From assembly GCF_030056795.1 (NCBI RefSeq), contig NZ_JASHKQ010000018.1:18505-82504 (forward strand): a stretch of DNA of 64,000 nucleotides. The letters run 5' to 3'. The stretch comes from Rhodococcus sp. IEGM 1381. GTDB taxonomy: Bacteria > Actinomycetota > Actinomycetes > Mycobacteriales > Mycobacteriaceae. The translations under genes and the position numbers were made by a program. Positions 8,018-15,700 of the stretch are shown here, piece by piece. The stretch's first letter is position 1. Each line of letters starts with the position of its first letter. The notes under the pieces were generated by a model. It saw only the letters and a program-made list of their open reading frames with translations, had not been told where the DNA came from and did not search any database.

Positions 8018-9148
8018 GTGAGTCCGAGCGATCGTGGTGTTGCCGCGCCCCGAGTGGTCCTGGTGACCGGAGCCAGTCGTTTTCTCGGCGGATACCTCGT
8101 CACCAGACTGGCCCAGAACCCGCAGATCGAACGGGTGATCGCCGTCGATGCGCTGTCGCCGAGCAAGGATCTGCTCCGACGCATGGGCCGCGCCGAATTC
8201 GTCCGTGCGGACATTCGAAACCCGTTGATCGGCAAAGTGATTCGTAATGCCGGCGTGGATACCGTCGTGCATGCTGCCACCGTGGCCAAGCCCCCCAAAT
8301 CCGGGGGCCGCGCCACGATGAAAGACCTCAACGTCATCGGCGCGATGCAGCTGTTCGCGGTGTGCCAGAAATCTCCGACGGTGGAGAAGGTGGTCCTGCG
8401 TTCGTCCTCCTCGGTGTACGGCTGCAGCGCGAAGGATCCGGTGAAGTTCACCGAGGAGATGAGTGCCCGACGCCCACCGAACGGTGCGTATGCGCGGGAC
8501 ACCATCGACATCGAGGGATACGTTCGCGGACTCGGCCGTCGACGACCGGACATCGCTGTGTCGATCCTCCGCATGGCACCGCTGATCGGTCCGCGATTGA
8601 ACGGCACCATCTCGCGGTACATGACCTCGCCGCTGATCCCGAGCATCATCGGCCGCGATGCACGTATGCAGTTGCTGCACGAGGAAGACGCCCTCGCCGC
8701 GCTCGAGCGCGCCACCATCGGTGGTCCGGCGGGCACGTTCAACATCGGGGCCGACGGCACGATCATGCTGTCGCAGGCGATCCGCCGTGCCGGGCGCGTC
8801 CAGGTGCCGGTTCCATTTCCATTGTTCAAGAGTGTCGGCCGCGCTCTCATGGGCGGCATGATGCGGGAATTCACCACTGAGCAACTCGACTACTTCCACT
8901 TCGGCTGCGGCCTCGACACCACCCGGATGCGTTCGGTCCTGGGCTTCGAGCCGCGGTGGACTACGGTTCAGGCGTTCGACGACTTCGTCCGCGGCGCGGC
9001 GCTGCGCCCGGTCATCAGGACCGAGTGGGTGGACGGCATCGAGAATCGACTGCTCTCGGCCGTCGATACCGGCGCATCCACGGCGCGCGCACTGGCAGCA
9101 CTGCGTAGCTCGGACACAGTGCGAAGTTCGGGAGGGACGGGTGAGTGA
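8018..9148 (+). CDS. galE2: NAD-dependent epimerase/dehydratase-like protein (GalE2)
   Basis: A 376-residue extended short-chain dehydrogenase with an N-terminal nucleotide-binding loop (VTGASRFLGGYL) and the SSSSVYG serine motif near residue 130. Where a Tyr-x-x-x-Lys catalytic pair is expected, the sequence reads YARDT, so the usual lysine is absent. Catalysis is therefore uncertain, and a nucleotide-sugar binding or regulatory role is possible. Start GTG 8018 is preferred over upstream frames because the region before it is not protein-like. The gene overlaps the next one by 8 bases. Position corresponds to Rv0501. Confidence 0.8.
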   Translation: MSPSDRGVAAPRVVLVTGASRFLGGYLVTRLAQNPQIERVIAVDALSPSKDLLRRMGRAEFVRADIRNPLIGKVIRNAGVDTVVHAATVAKPPKSGGRATMKDLNVIGAMQLFAVCQKSPTVEKVVLRSSSSVYGCSAKDPVKFTEEMSARRPPNGAYARDTIDIEGYVRGLGRRRPDIAVSILRMAPLIGPRLNGTISRYMTSPLIPSIIGRDARMQLLHEEDALAALERATIGGPAGTFNIGADGTIMLSQAIRRAGRVQVPVPFPLFKSVGRALMGGMMREFTTEQLDYFHFGCGLDTTRMRSVLGFEPRWTTVQAFDDFVRGAALRPVIRTEWVDGIENRLLSAVDTGASTARALAALRSSDTVRSSGGTGE

Positions 9149-10181
9149 AGTGGCCAAAGTAATTCCACTGCACGGTGGCCGCTCGGTCCGTGCGTCGCAG
9201 GGTTCGCGCGAACGGCACCCCTCCGCCTACACCGAGCCGCGTGAGCCGACGCCACTGCTCGACCCTGCCCCCGCAGTCGCGTCCGCCCCGGCGGCAGTGA
9301 TCCCGACTCCGTTGCTCTCGATGATCGACGACACCAAGACCGCCGTTGTCGACCAGATCTCCTCCGTTGCCGAATTCGTACGTCGGCGTCTGGCCGGCGA
9401 TTACAGCGTCGACGAGTTCGGCTACGACCCGCATTTCGCCGACGCCATCTGGCTTCCGTTGCTGCGGCCGCTGTTCGAGAAGTGGTTCCGCGTCGAAGTC
9501 AAAGGCATCGAGAACATCCCGTCGGACGGCGGCGCACTCGTCGTCGCCAACCACGCAGGCGTGGTTCCCGTCGACGCGTTGATGGCGTCGGTCGCGGTGC
9601 GCGATCACCATCCGGCGCACCGTCCGTTGCGAATGTTGGCTGCCGACATGGCTTTCGAGATGCCCGGCGTCGGCACCATCGCCCGCAAGGCCGGGCACAC
9701 GCTGGCATGCAACCCCGATGCCGAGCGTCTGCTGCGTACCGGCGAACTCGCAGCAGTGTTTCCCGAGGGCTTCAAGGGCATCGGCAAGCCGTTCAGCGAG
9801 CGCTACAAATTGCAGCGGTTCGGCCGCGGCGGGTTCGTGTCGGCGGCTCTGCGAACCGGAGCACCGATTATCCCGTGCTCGATTGTCGGCTCGGAGGAGA
9901 TCTACCCGAAGATCGGCGACATCGCGCCACTGGCTCGACTGATGGGCATGCCGTATTTTCCGGTTACGCCGTTCTTCCCGCACTTCGGTCCGCTCGGCCT
10001 GATCCCGTTGCCGTCCAAGTGGTACATCGAGTTCGGTAAGCCGATTCCTACCGACTCGTACGACGCCACCGCGTTCGAGGATCCGATGGTGCTCTTCGAG
10101 CTGACCGACCACGTTCGCGAAACCATTCAGCACACGCTGTACCGACTGCTGGCCAAGAGGCGCAACGTCTTCCTGGGGTGA
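9141..10181 (+). CDS. Phospholipid/glycerol acyltransferase family protein (Rv0502-like)
   Basis: A 346-residue acyltransferase of the PlsC-like superfamily. It contains the NHAGVVPVD block (His and Asp further apart than in classical HX4D enzymes), the FPEGFKGIGKPF block and GAPIIPCSIVG. The first 110 residues are Pro/Ala-rich and variable. It probably transfers an acyl chain from CoA to a lipid acceptor at the membrane, acceptor unknown. The GTG start lies inside the galE2-like gene, indicating translational coupling, as for Rv0501/Rv0502. Confidence 0.82.
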   Translation: MSEVAKVIPLHGGRSVRASQGSRERHPSAYTEPREPTPLLDPAPAVASAPAAVIPTPLLSMIDDTKTAVVDQISSVAEFVRRRLAGDYSVDEFGYDPHFADAIWLPLLRPLFEKWFRVEVKGIENIPSDGGALVVANHAGVVPVDALMASVAVRDHHPAHRPLRMLAADMAFEMPGVGTIARKAGHTLACNPDAERLLRTGELAAVFPEGFKGIGKPFSERYKLQRFGRGGFVSAALRTGAPIIPCSIVGSEEIYPKIGDIAPLARLMGMPYFPVTPFFPHFGPLGLIPLPSKWYIEFGKPIPTDSYDATAFEDPMVLFELTDHVRETIQHTLYRLLAKRRNVFLG

Positions 10182-10203
10182 ACGCACGGGTTATCCTGTG
10201 CCA

Positions 10204-10692
10204 GTGCACATTCGCAACACCACCATCGACGACCTGCCCGAGATTCTCGACATCCACAACGATGCCGTCGCCAACACGACTGCCATCTGGGACGAGGAAC
10301 AGGTCGACCTCGCCGACCGCACGGCCTGGTTCGACGGCCGCCTCGCGGCGGGATACCCCGTCCTCACCGCCGAGGTCGACGGCCGGGTGGCCGGCTACGC
10401 GTCGTACGGTCAGTGGCGGGTCAAGAGTGGTTATCGGCACTCGGTGGAGCACTCGGTGTACATCCACCGGGACTTCTACCGGCGTGGCCTGGCCAGTGCG
10501 CTGCTCAGCGAATTGATCGAGCGGGCCAGGACAGGCGACGTGCACGTGCTGGTGGGGTTCATCGAGTCCGAGAACACCACCTCGATCGCTCTGCACCGGA
10601 AATTCGGCTTCGCCACCGTCGGGCAGATGCCTGAGGTAGGCGTCAAGTTCGGCCGATGGCTCGACCTGACCCTGATGCAGCTGACGCTCTGA
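10204..10692 (+). CDS. GNAT acetyltransferase, phosphinothricin acetyltransferase-like
   Basis: A 162-residue single-domain GNAT acetyltransferase. It shows the family order: IRNTTIDDLPEILDIHND at the N-terminus, VEHSVYIHRDFYRRGLAS at the acetyl-CoA site, and IESENTTSIALHRKFGF near the C-terminus. This resembles PAT/Bar enzymes that acetylate phosphinothricin or methionine sulfoximine. The start is placed at GTG 10204, not 10198, because the -10-like TATCCT (10192-10197) would put the transcript start on it. The real substrate is unknown. Confidence 0.85.
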   Translation: MHIRNTTIDDLPEILDIHNDAVANTTAIWDEEQVDLADRTAWFDGRLAAGYPVLTAEVDGRVAGYASYGQWRVKSGYRHSVEHSVYIHRDFYRRGLASALLSELIERARTGDVHVLVGFIESENTTSIALHRKFGFATVGQMPEVGVKFGRWLDLTLMQLTL

Positions 10693-10710
10693 TCGCCCTG
10701 CCCGGCTGGG

Positions 10711-11697
10711 TCAGCCCTTGCGACGGCCGATCACGGCAGCGAGTCCGCCGCCCACTGCGCCCAAGGCCAACGCTGTCGGAACGCCGATCTTGGCGGCCTT
10801 GCGTCCGGTGCGGTAGTCGCGAATTTCCCAGCCCCGGTTCTTGGCCAGCTCACGAAGGTCCGGATCGGGATTGATCGCCACGGCGGTCCCGACGAGCGAA
10901 AGCATCGGAACATCGTTGTGGCTGTCCGAGTACGCGGTGCACCGCTTGAGATTGAGGCCTTCCCGCACTGCCAGTGAGCGCACTGCGTGCGCCTTGCCGA
11001 TGCCGTGGAGGATGTCTCCGACGAGGCGGCCGGTGAACACCCCGTCCTTGCTCTCGGCGACGGTTCCCAGTGCCCCGGTGAGGCCGAGCCGCTTGGCGAT
11101 GATCTGAGCCAGTTCCAGGGGAGTGGCGGTGACCAGCCACACCTGCTGGCCGGCGTCGAGGTGCATCTGGGCGAGAGCACGAGTGCCGGCCCAGATCTTG
11201 TCGGCGATGACCTCGTCGTAGATCTCCTCGCCGAGCGTGGTCAGTTCGGAGGTGGGACGGCCCGTGATGAACGAGAGCGCCTTCTCCCGGCCGCTGGCCA
11301 CGTCCTCGCTGTTCTCCTTGCCGCTGACCCTGAATTTCACTTGCTGCCAAGCGAATTGAGCCAAGTCGCCACTGGTGAAGTATTTACGAGCAGCCAGCCC
11401 GCGAGCGAAATGAATGATCGATGCGCCCTGGACCATGGTGTTGTCCACATCGAAGAAGGCCGCAGCGGTGAGATCCCGCGGTATCGCGCCCTCGGACTCG
11501 ATCCGCAACGCGAGAGCGGCGTCGGCACTGGCCTGGCCCGCCACGTTGGCGCGGACTTCTGCATCGGACGGACCGAAGGGGTTGCGAATCCTGCGAATAC
11601 GCCGCTTGAACTGCTTGTCCCCGCGCGGATCCTCGGTGTCGACCATGTCGATATCGGGCGTGGCCTCGATCGGCAGGTCGGTTCCCCCGTCACTCAC
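10711..11697 (-). CDS. serB1: HAD-IB family phosphatase (SerB1-like)
   Basis: A 328-residue HAD phosphohydrolase with the nucleophile motif FFDVDNTMV (Asp-x-Asp), the motif II block VTATPLELAQ and motif III YSDSHNDVPML. The C-terminal end (LALGAVGGGLAAVIGRRKG) looks like a short membrane-associated helix. Related proteins are called SerB1, but this branch is not shown to be a phosphoserine phosphatase and may act on another small phosphate ester. The GTG at 11697 is supported by GGAGGA about 6 bases upstream. It is convergent with the acetyltransferase gene. Confidence 0.83.
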   Translation of the reverse strand: MSDGGTDLPIEATPDIDMVDTEDPRGDKQFKRRIRRIRNPFGPSDAEVRANVAGQASADAALALRIESEGAIPRDLTAAAFFDVDNTMVQGASIIHFARGLAARKYFTSGDLAQFAWQQVKFRVSGKENSEDVASGREKALSFITGRPTSELTTLGEEIYDEVIADKIWAGTRALAQMHLDAGQQVWLVTATPLELAQIIAKRLGLTGALGTVAESKDGVFTGRLVGDILHGIGKAHAVRSLAVREGLNLKRCTAYSDSHNDVPMLSLVGTAVAINPDPDLRELAKNRGWEIRDYRTGRKAAKIGVPTALALGAVGGGLAAVIGRRKG

Positions 11698-11714
11698 TTC
11701 GGTCCTCCTCCCAC

Positions 11715-11726
11715 TCGAGTACTCGA
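11715..11726. promoter_or_regulatory. 12-bp palindrome upstream of serB1-like gene
   Basis: TCGAGTACTCGA is a perfect 12-bp palindrome just upstream of the ribosome-binding site of the serB1-like gene, in the 193-base divergent region before the glutaredoxin-like gene. It could be an operator, but short palindromes occur by chance in GC-rich DNA. A TGTGAC/GTCACA inverted repeat (11850-11882) also lies in this region with a spacing that fits no known CRP-type site. Confidence 0.3.
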
Positions 11727-11890
11727 TGCAGCCCACTCGGTCACCCTCGCAGCCCGCTCGGTTACTGAAACAGCCTAGTCGTGGGTCCGACAGGACCGGC
11801 GGGGGACAAGCGAAGCCGGCCGAGAGGGCGGGCAGTTGGGGTAGTGGTCTGTGACGTTCGTCTCCATTGCGGACGTGTCACAGTGGACGG

Positions 11891-12172
11891 ATGCAGACGA
11901 CTCCCCCCGGCGTGGCTCTTCTCACCCGTGCAGGCTGCCATTCGTGCGCCCACGCGCTGGAGGTGTTGAACGAGGTTTGCGGCGAGTTCGACGTGGCCGT
12001 CACGGTCGTCGACGTCGACGAGGCGGCATCGGAATCGCCTGACCTGCGTGCGGAGTACGGGGACCGAGTGCCGGTGGTACTGCTCGACGGCATCGAGCAC
12101 AGCTACTGGGAGGTGGACGTGCCCCGATTGCGGGCCGATCTGGCTCGGGCAGGGCACCCTAAGAACGTGTGA
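11891..12172 (+). CDS. Glutaredoxin-like thioredoxin-fold protein (Rv0508-like)
   Basis: A 93-residue thioredoxin-fold protein of the glutaredoxin-2/DUF836 type. The redox-active motif is CHSC at residues about 17-20 (LLTRAGCHSCAHA), and the cis-Pro region is RVPVVLLDG. It probably exchanges disulfides in the cytoplasm. The ATG at 11891 is used because the upstream in-frame GTG adds residues unlike the family. It precedes rex-hemA as Rv0508 precedes hemA in M. tuberculosis. Confidence 0.82.
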   Translation: MQTTPPGVALLTRAGCHSCAHALEVLNEVCGEFDVAVTVVDVDEAASESPDLRAEYGDRVPVVLLDGIEHSYWEVDVPRLRADLARAGHPKNV

Positions 12173-12211
12173 TTCGTCTCCGTGTGCAGGTGAAGGCCGG
12201 TATGCGCAACT

Positions 12212-12229
12212 TTGTTCATTCGTTCACAA
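12212..12229. promoter_or_regulatory. Candidate Rex operator (ROP)
   Basis: The 18 bases TTGTTCATTCGTTCACAA fit the Rex consensus TTGTGAA-N4-TTCACAA in 12 of its 14 defined positions. The right half is perfect. The site lies 99 bases before the rex start. A separate half-site TGTGAA occurs at 12243-12248, next to a possible -10 (TAGACA, near 12263). Autoregulation of rex and control of rex-hemACDB by the NADH/NAD ratio would follow. Confidence 0.72.
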
Positions 12230-12327
12230 GCAGTTACCGTGGTGTGAACAGCATTCGTGAAATAGACACGAACGCAGGATCAGCGTGAAGACCGGCATCG
12301 ACGCCGTTCGGACGAGGAGCCCCAGAC

Positions 12328-13158
12328 GTGACCGAAGAGCGCCCGTCGCCCAGCGGCGTAGAGCGGGTCATCCCTCAGGCTACGGTCACCCGTCTGGCGA
12401 CCTACCTGCGGGTCCTCTCGATCCTCGCAGACGAGGGCGTTCTCATCGTCTCCAGTGAAGAACTGGCCACCGCAGCGGGTGTCGGATCGGCCAAACTCCG
12501 CAAGGATCTCTCCTTTCTCGGCCCCAACGGCGTTCGGGGTGTCGGCTACGACGTCGCACGGCTGCGCGCCAAGATCGAGAGCGCACTCGGACTCGATCGT
12601 GGACACCGCGTCGTACTGGCGGGAGTCGGCAATCTGGGACAGGCGCTGGCCGGGTACGGCGGATTCGCGCGTCGCGGCTTCACCATGGTCGGCCTCTTCG
12701 ACCGAGACCCGGCTCGGGTGGGCACAGACGTCGACGGACTGACCGTCCGGCACGTCGACGATCTCGACAAGGCCTGCCGTGAACTCGAGGCGACCATCGG
12801 CGTCATCGCCACCCCTGACGACGCAGTGCACGTCGTCGCCGAAAAGCTCGTTGCAGGCGGCGTCGAGTGCATTCTGAGCTTCTCGCCGATGGTGCTCGAC
12901 GTTCCCGAACACGTCGAGGTACGGCGGGTGGACCTGGCGGTGGAGATGCAGGTGCTCTCCTTCAACAGCTCTCGCAATGTGTCCGAACCGGCCGACGTGA
13001 CCGCACCGACCGTCGTCACTGCGCCTCGGCCACAGCCGGTCTCACCGCCTCCACTCACGTCCACGGCACGTCTGGGCCGCAGTCACGGCCCGCGCATCGC
13101 CGGTAATCCAAGCCCAGTCAACAGTTCGACAAGAAACGGATCGGTGATTGCACCGTGA
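12328..13158 (+). CDS. rex: Redox-sensing transcriptional repressor Rex
   Basis: A 276-residue Rex protein. The N-terminal winged helix (about residues 15-85) contains SAKLRKDLSFLGPNGVRGVGY, and the NAD(H)-binding Rossmann domain begins VVLAGVGNLGQALAGY. Rex leaves DNA when NADH rises, and so derepresses respiratory genes. The last 60 residues are a Pro/Ser/Thr-rich tail beyond the usual Rex length. GAGGAG lies 8 bases before the GTG. The stop overlaps the hemA GTG, so repressor and heme synthesis are co-translated. The rex-hemA pairing is known from Streptomyces. M. tuberculosis lacks rex at this site. Confidence 0.95.
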   Translation: MTEERPSPSGVERVIPQATVTRLATYLRVLSILADEGVLIVSSEELATAAGVGSAKLRKDLSFLGPNGVRGVGYDVARLRAKIESALGLDRGHRVVLAGVGNLGQALAGYGGFARRGFTMVGLFDRDPARVGTDVDGLTVRHVDDLDKACRELEATIGVIATPDDAVHVVAEKLVAGGVECILSFSPMVLDVPEHVEVRRVDLAVEMQVLSFNSSRNVSEPADVTAPTVVTAPRPQPVSPPPLTSTARLGRSHGPRIAGNPSPVNSSTRNGSVIAP

Positions 13159-14567
13159 GTGTCCTTCTCGTCGGGATATCGCACCGTAGCGCTCCCGTCG
13201 CAGTTCTCGAGCGTGTCGCGATCACGGACACCGATCGCCCGAAACTGACCGACAAACTGATGGCCAGCGGAAGCATCTCCGAGGTCATGGTGGTGTCCAC
13301 GTGCAACCGCGTCGAGATCTACGCCGTCGTCGACGCCTTTCACGGCGCGTTGACGGCCGTCGGCGAGGTACTCGGTGAACACTCCGGACTCGAGATCGCG
13401 GACCTGACCAAGCACGCCTATGTGCGCTACAGCGAAGCCGCCGTCGAGCATCTGTTCGCAGTGGCCAGCGGCCTGGACTCGATGGTCATCGGCGAGCAGC
13501 AGATCCTCGGCCAGATCCGGTCGGCATACGCCGCCTCGGACGGGCAGCAGGCATCCGGCCGGGTGATGCACGAACTGGCTCAGCAGGCGCTGCGCGTTGG
13601 CAAGCGGGTGCATAGCGAAACCGGGATCGACTCCGCCGGAGCCTCGGTGGTCTCGGTGGCCCTCGATCGCGCCGCCGAGACGTTCGGCGGTTCCCTCGCC
13701 GGTCGCAAGGCCGTCGTCCTCGGAGCCGGAGCCATGGGCGGCCTCGCCGTCGCGCACCTCGGCCGCGCCGGAATCGGCGGCCTCACCATCGTCAACCGCA
13801 CCCGCGAGCGGGCCGACCACCTGGCCGAGAACGCCGTCTCGAACGGAATCGCGGCAACGTCGGTCGCCCTCGAAAATCTGTCCGACGCGGTGGCCGAGGC
13901 CGACATCCTCATCACCTGTACCGGTGCGGTGGGGGCCGTGGTCTCCATCGCCGATGCTCACCTCGCCCTCGTCGGCCGCGACGCCGAGCACCCGCTGGTG
14001 ATCTGCGACCTCGGACTGCCCCGCGACGTCGACGCCGCGGTGGCGCAGCTGCCGGGCATCACCGTCTTCGACATGGAGTCGCTTCAGCGCGATCCCGCAG
14101 CCGGTGCTGCGGCGAACGACGCGTCGGCGGCTCGCGAGATCGTATCCAGTGAACTCTCGGGTTACCTTGCGGGGCAACGACTTGCCGAGGTCACCCCCAC
14201 CGTCACCGCACTGCGTCAGCGCGCGGCCGAAGTGGTCGAGGGCGAGTTGTTGCGCCTCGAGTCGCGGCTGCCCGGCCTCGATTCGCCGCAGCGCGACGAG
14301 GTGGCCCGGACCGTGCGCCGTGTAGTCGACAAGTTGCTGCACTCGCCAACGGTGCGCGTCAAGCAGCTCGCCAGCACCCCGGGCGGGGATTCCTACGCCG
14401 CGGCGCTGCGGGAGTTGTTCGAGCTGAGCCCCGGTTCGGTCGATGCGGTGGCGACGCCGATGGAGATCGGCTCGCTGGAGCTGGTCGACGACTTCACCGC
14501 CAGCCGTACCGATCTGCGCTCGGACTCGTACCCCGGCGGCACCGCCGGTCAGGAGCGATCGGAATGA
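13155..14567 (+). CDS. hemA: Glutamyl-tRNA reductase
   Basis: A 470-residue enzyme of C5 heme synthesis that reduces glutamyl-tRNA to glutamate-1-semialdehyde with NADPH. The catalytic cysteine is Cys50 in VSTCNRVE. The NADPH domain carries VVLGAGAMGGLAVAHL, and the C-terminal dimerisation domain follows. The GTG start overlaps the rex stop, and the hemA stop overlaps the hemC start as ATGA. Its product is used by HemL, encoded 16 kb downstream in the same window. Confidence 0.96.
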   Translation: MSVLLVGISHRSAPVAVLERVAITDTDRPKLTDKLMASGSISEVMVVSTCNRVEIYAVVDAFHGALTAVGEVLGEHSGLEIADLTKHAYVRYSEAAVEHLFAVASGLDSMVIGEQQILGQIRSAYAASDGQQASGRVMHELAQQALRVGKRVHSETGIDSAGASVVSVALDRAAETFGGSLAGRKAVVLGAGAMGGLAVAHLGRAGIGGLTIVNRTRERADHLAENAVSNGIAATSVALENLSDAVAEADILITCTGAVGAVVSIADAHLALVGRDAEHPLVICDLGLPRDVDAAVAQLPGITVFDMESLQRDPAAGAAANDASAAREIVSSELSGYLAGQRLAEVTPTVTALRQRAAEVVEGELLRLESRLPGLDSPQRDEVARTVRRVVDKLLHSPTVRVKQLASTPGGDSYAAALRELFELSPGSVDAVATPMEIGSLELVDDFTASRTDLRSDSYPGGTAGQERSE

Positions 14568-15541
14568 GCGACATCGTCAAGATCGGTACTCGCGGAAGCC
14601 TTCTCGCGACCACTCAGGCCGACACCGTGCGCGTGGCTCTCGCCGCAGCAGGGGTCGAGGCGGAACTGGTGATCGTCAAGACTGCGGGCGATCTGTCTGC
14701 CGCACCCGTACAGACGATCGGCGTCGGGGTCTTCACCGCAGCGCTGCGCGAGGCACTCGCCGACGGCACCGTCGACATCGCCGTGCACTCCTACAAGGAT
14801 CTGCCGACCGCAGCCGACGATCGGTTCGTCATCGCGGCCATCCCGGCCCGCGAAGATCCCCGAGACGCCCTGGTGGCCCGCGACGGGCTGGTGCTGGGCG
14901 AGCTGCCCACGGATGCGAAGGTCGGTACCTCCGCACCCCGTCGGATTGCTCAATTGCGAGCTCTCGGACAGGGATTGGACGTCCGGCCGCTGCGAGGCAA
15001 CCTCGACACCAGGATCGGGAAGGTGGCCTCGGGCGAGCTCGACGCCGTCATCGTCGCCCGCGCCGGGCTGTCCCGCATCGGCCGACTCGACGTCGTCACC
15101 GAAGCACTCGATCCGGTACAGCTGCTGCCGGCACCCGCTCAAGGTGCCCTGGCTGTCGAATGCCGCACCGGCGACACCGATCTCGCGGCGGCCATCGCCA
15201 CCCTCGACGACGCACACTCGCGTGCCGCGGTGGCAGCCGAACGCGGACTGCTGGCCGAACTCGAAGCCGGCTGCACCGCTCCGGTCGGCGCGATCGCCGA
15301 GGTCGTCGAATCCATCGACGAGGACGGCCGCATCTTCGACGAACTGTCGTTGCGCGGTTGCGTCGCCGCGATCGACGGCAGCGACACCATCCGCGCGTCG
15401 ATCGTCGGATCACCCGACCGCGCCGAGGAGCTGGGCCGAGAACTGGCCCGCGAACTGCTCGATCTCGGTGCCCGCGAACTCGTTTCAGTCACCGAACCAG
15501 CGCAGGCCGGTTCTCACGTACAGGGTGGATCTCATGTCTAG
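14564..15541 (+). CDS. hemC: Porphobilinogen deaminase (hydroxymethylbilane synthase)
   Basis: A 325-residue enzyme that joins four porphobilinogens into hydroxymethylbilane. The dipyrromethane cofactor attaches to Cys237 in ELEAGCTAPVGA. The N-terminal GTRGSLLATTQA, the VHSYKDLPT block and APRRIAQLRAL are all present. It overlaps hemA by four bases. The C-terminal end HVQGGSHV is a little longer than usual. A 159-base gap without a gene separates it from hemD. Confidence 0.96.
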   Translation: MSDIVKIGTRGSLLATTQADTVRVALAAAGVEAELVIVKTAGDLSAAPVQTIGVGVFTAALREALADGTVDIAVHSYKDLPTAADDRFVIAAIPAREDPRDALVARDGLVLGELPTDAKVGTSAPRRIAQLRALGQGLDVRPLRGNLDTRIGKVASGELDAVIVARAGLSRIGRLDVVTEALDPVQLLPAPAQGALAVECRTGDTDLAAAIATLDDAHSRAAVAAERGLLAELEAGCTAPVGAIAEVVESIDEDGRIFDELSLRGCVAAIDGSDTIRASIVGSPDRAEELGRELARELLDLGARELVSVTEPAQAGSHVQGGSHV

Positions 15542-15700
15542 GGCCATAACGGCACCCGTCCGCGGACGCGCCAAACGCACGGCGACCCGTCCGGCCGTAC
15601 GAAGAGAGTCGATCGCTACCGCTCGACTGATTCCGAAACGGGGCGCGGCAACCCCGATAGAACTGCAGTACCCATACAAAACAGCACTGGAGAACAACCG

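Noticed and set aside
11850..11882. TGTGAC/GTCACA inverted repeat as a CRP/GlxR site
   Set aside because: The half-sites are 21 bases apart. CRP-type sites need about 6.
12243..12262. Second Rex operator after the first
   Set aside because: Only the left half TGTGAA fits. The right half does not pair with correct spacing.
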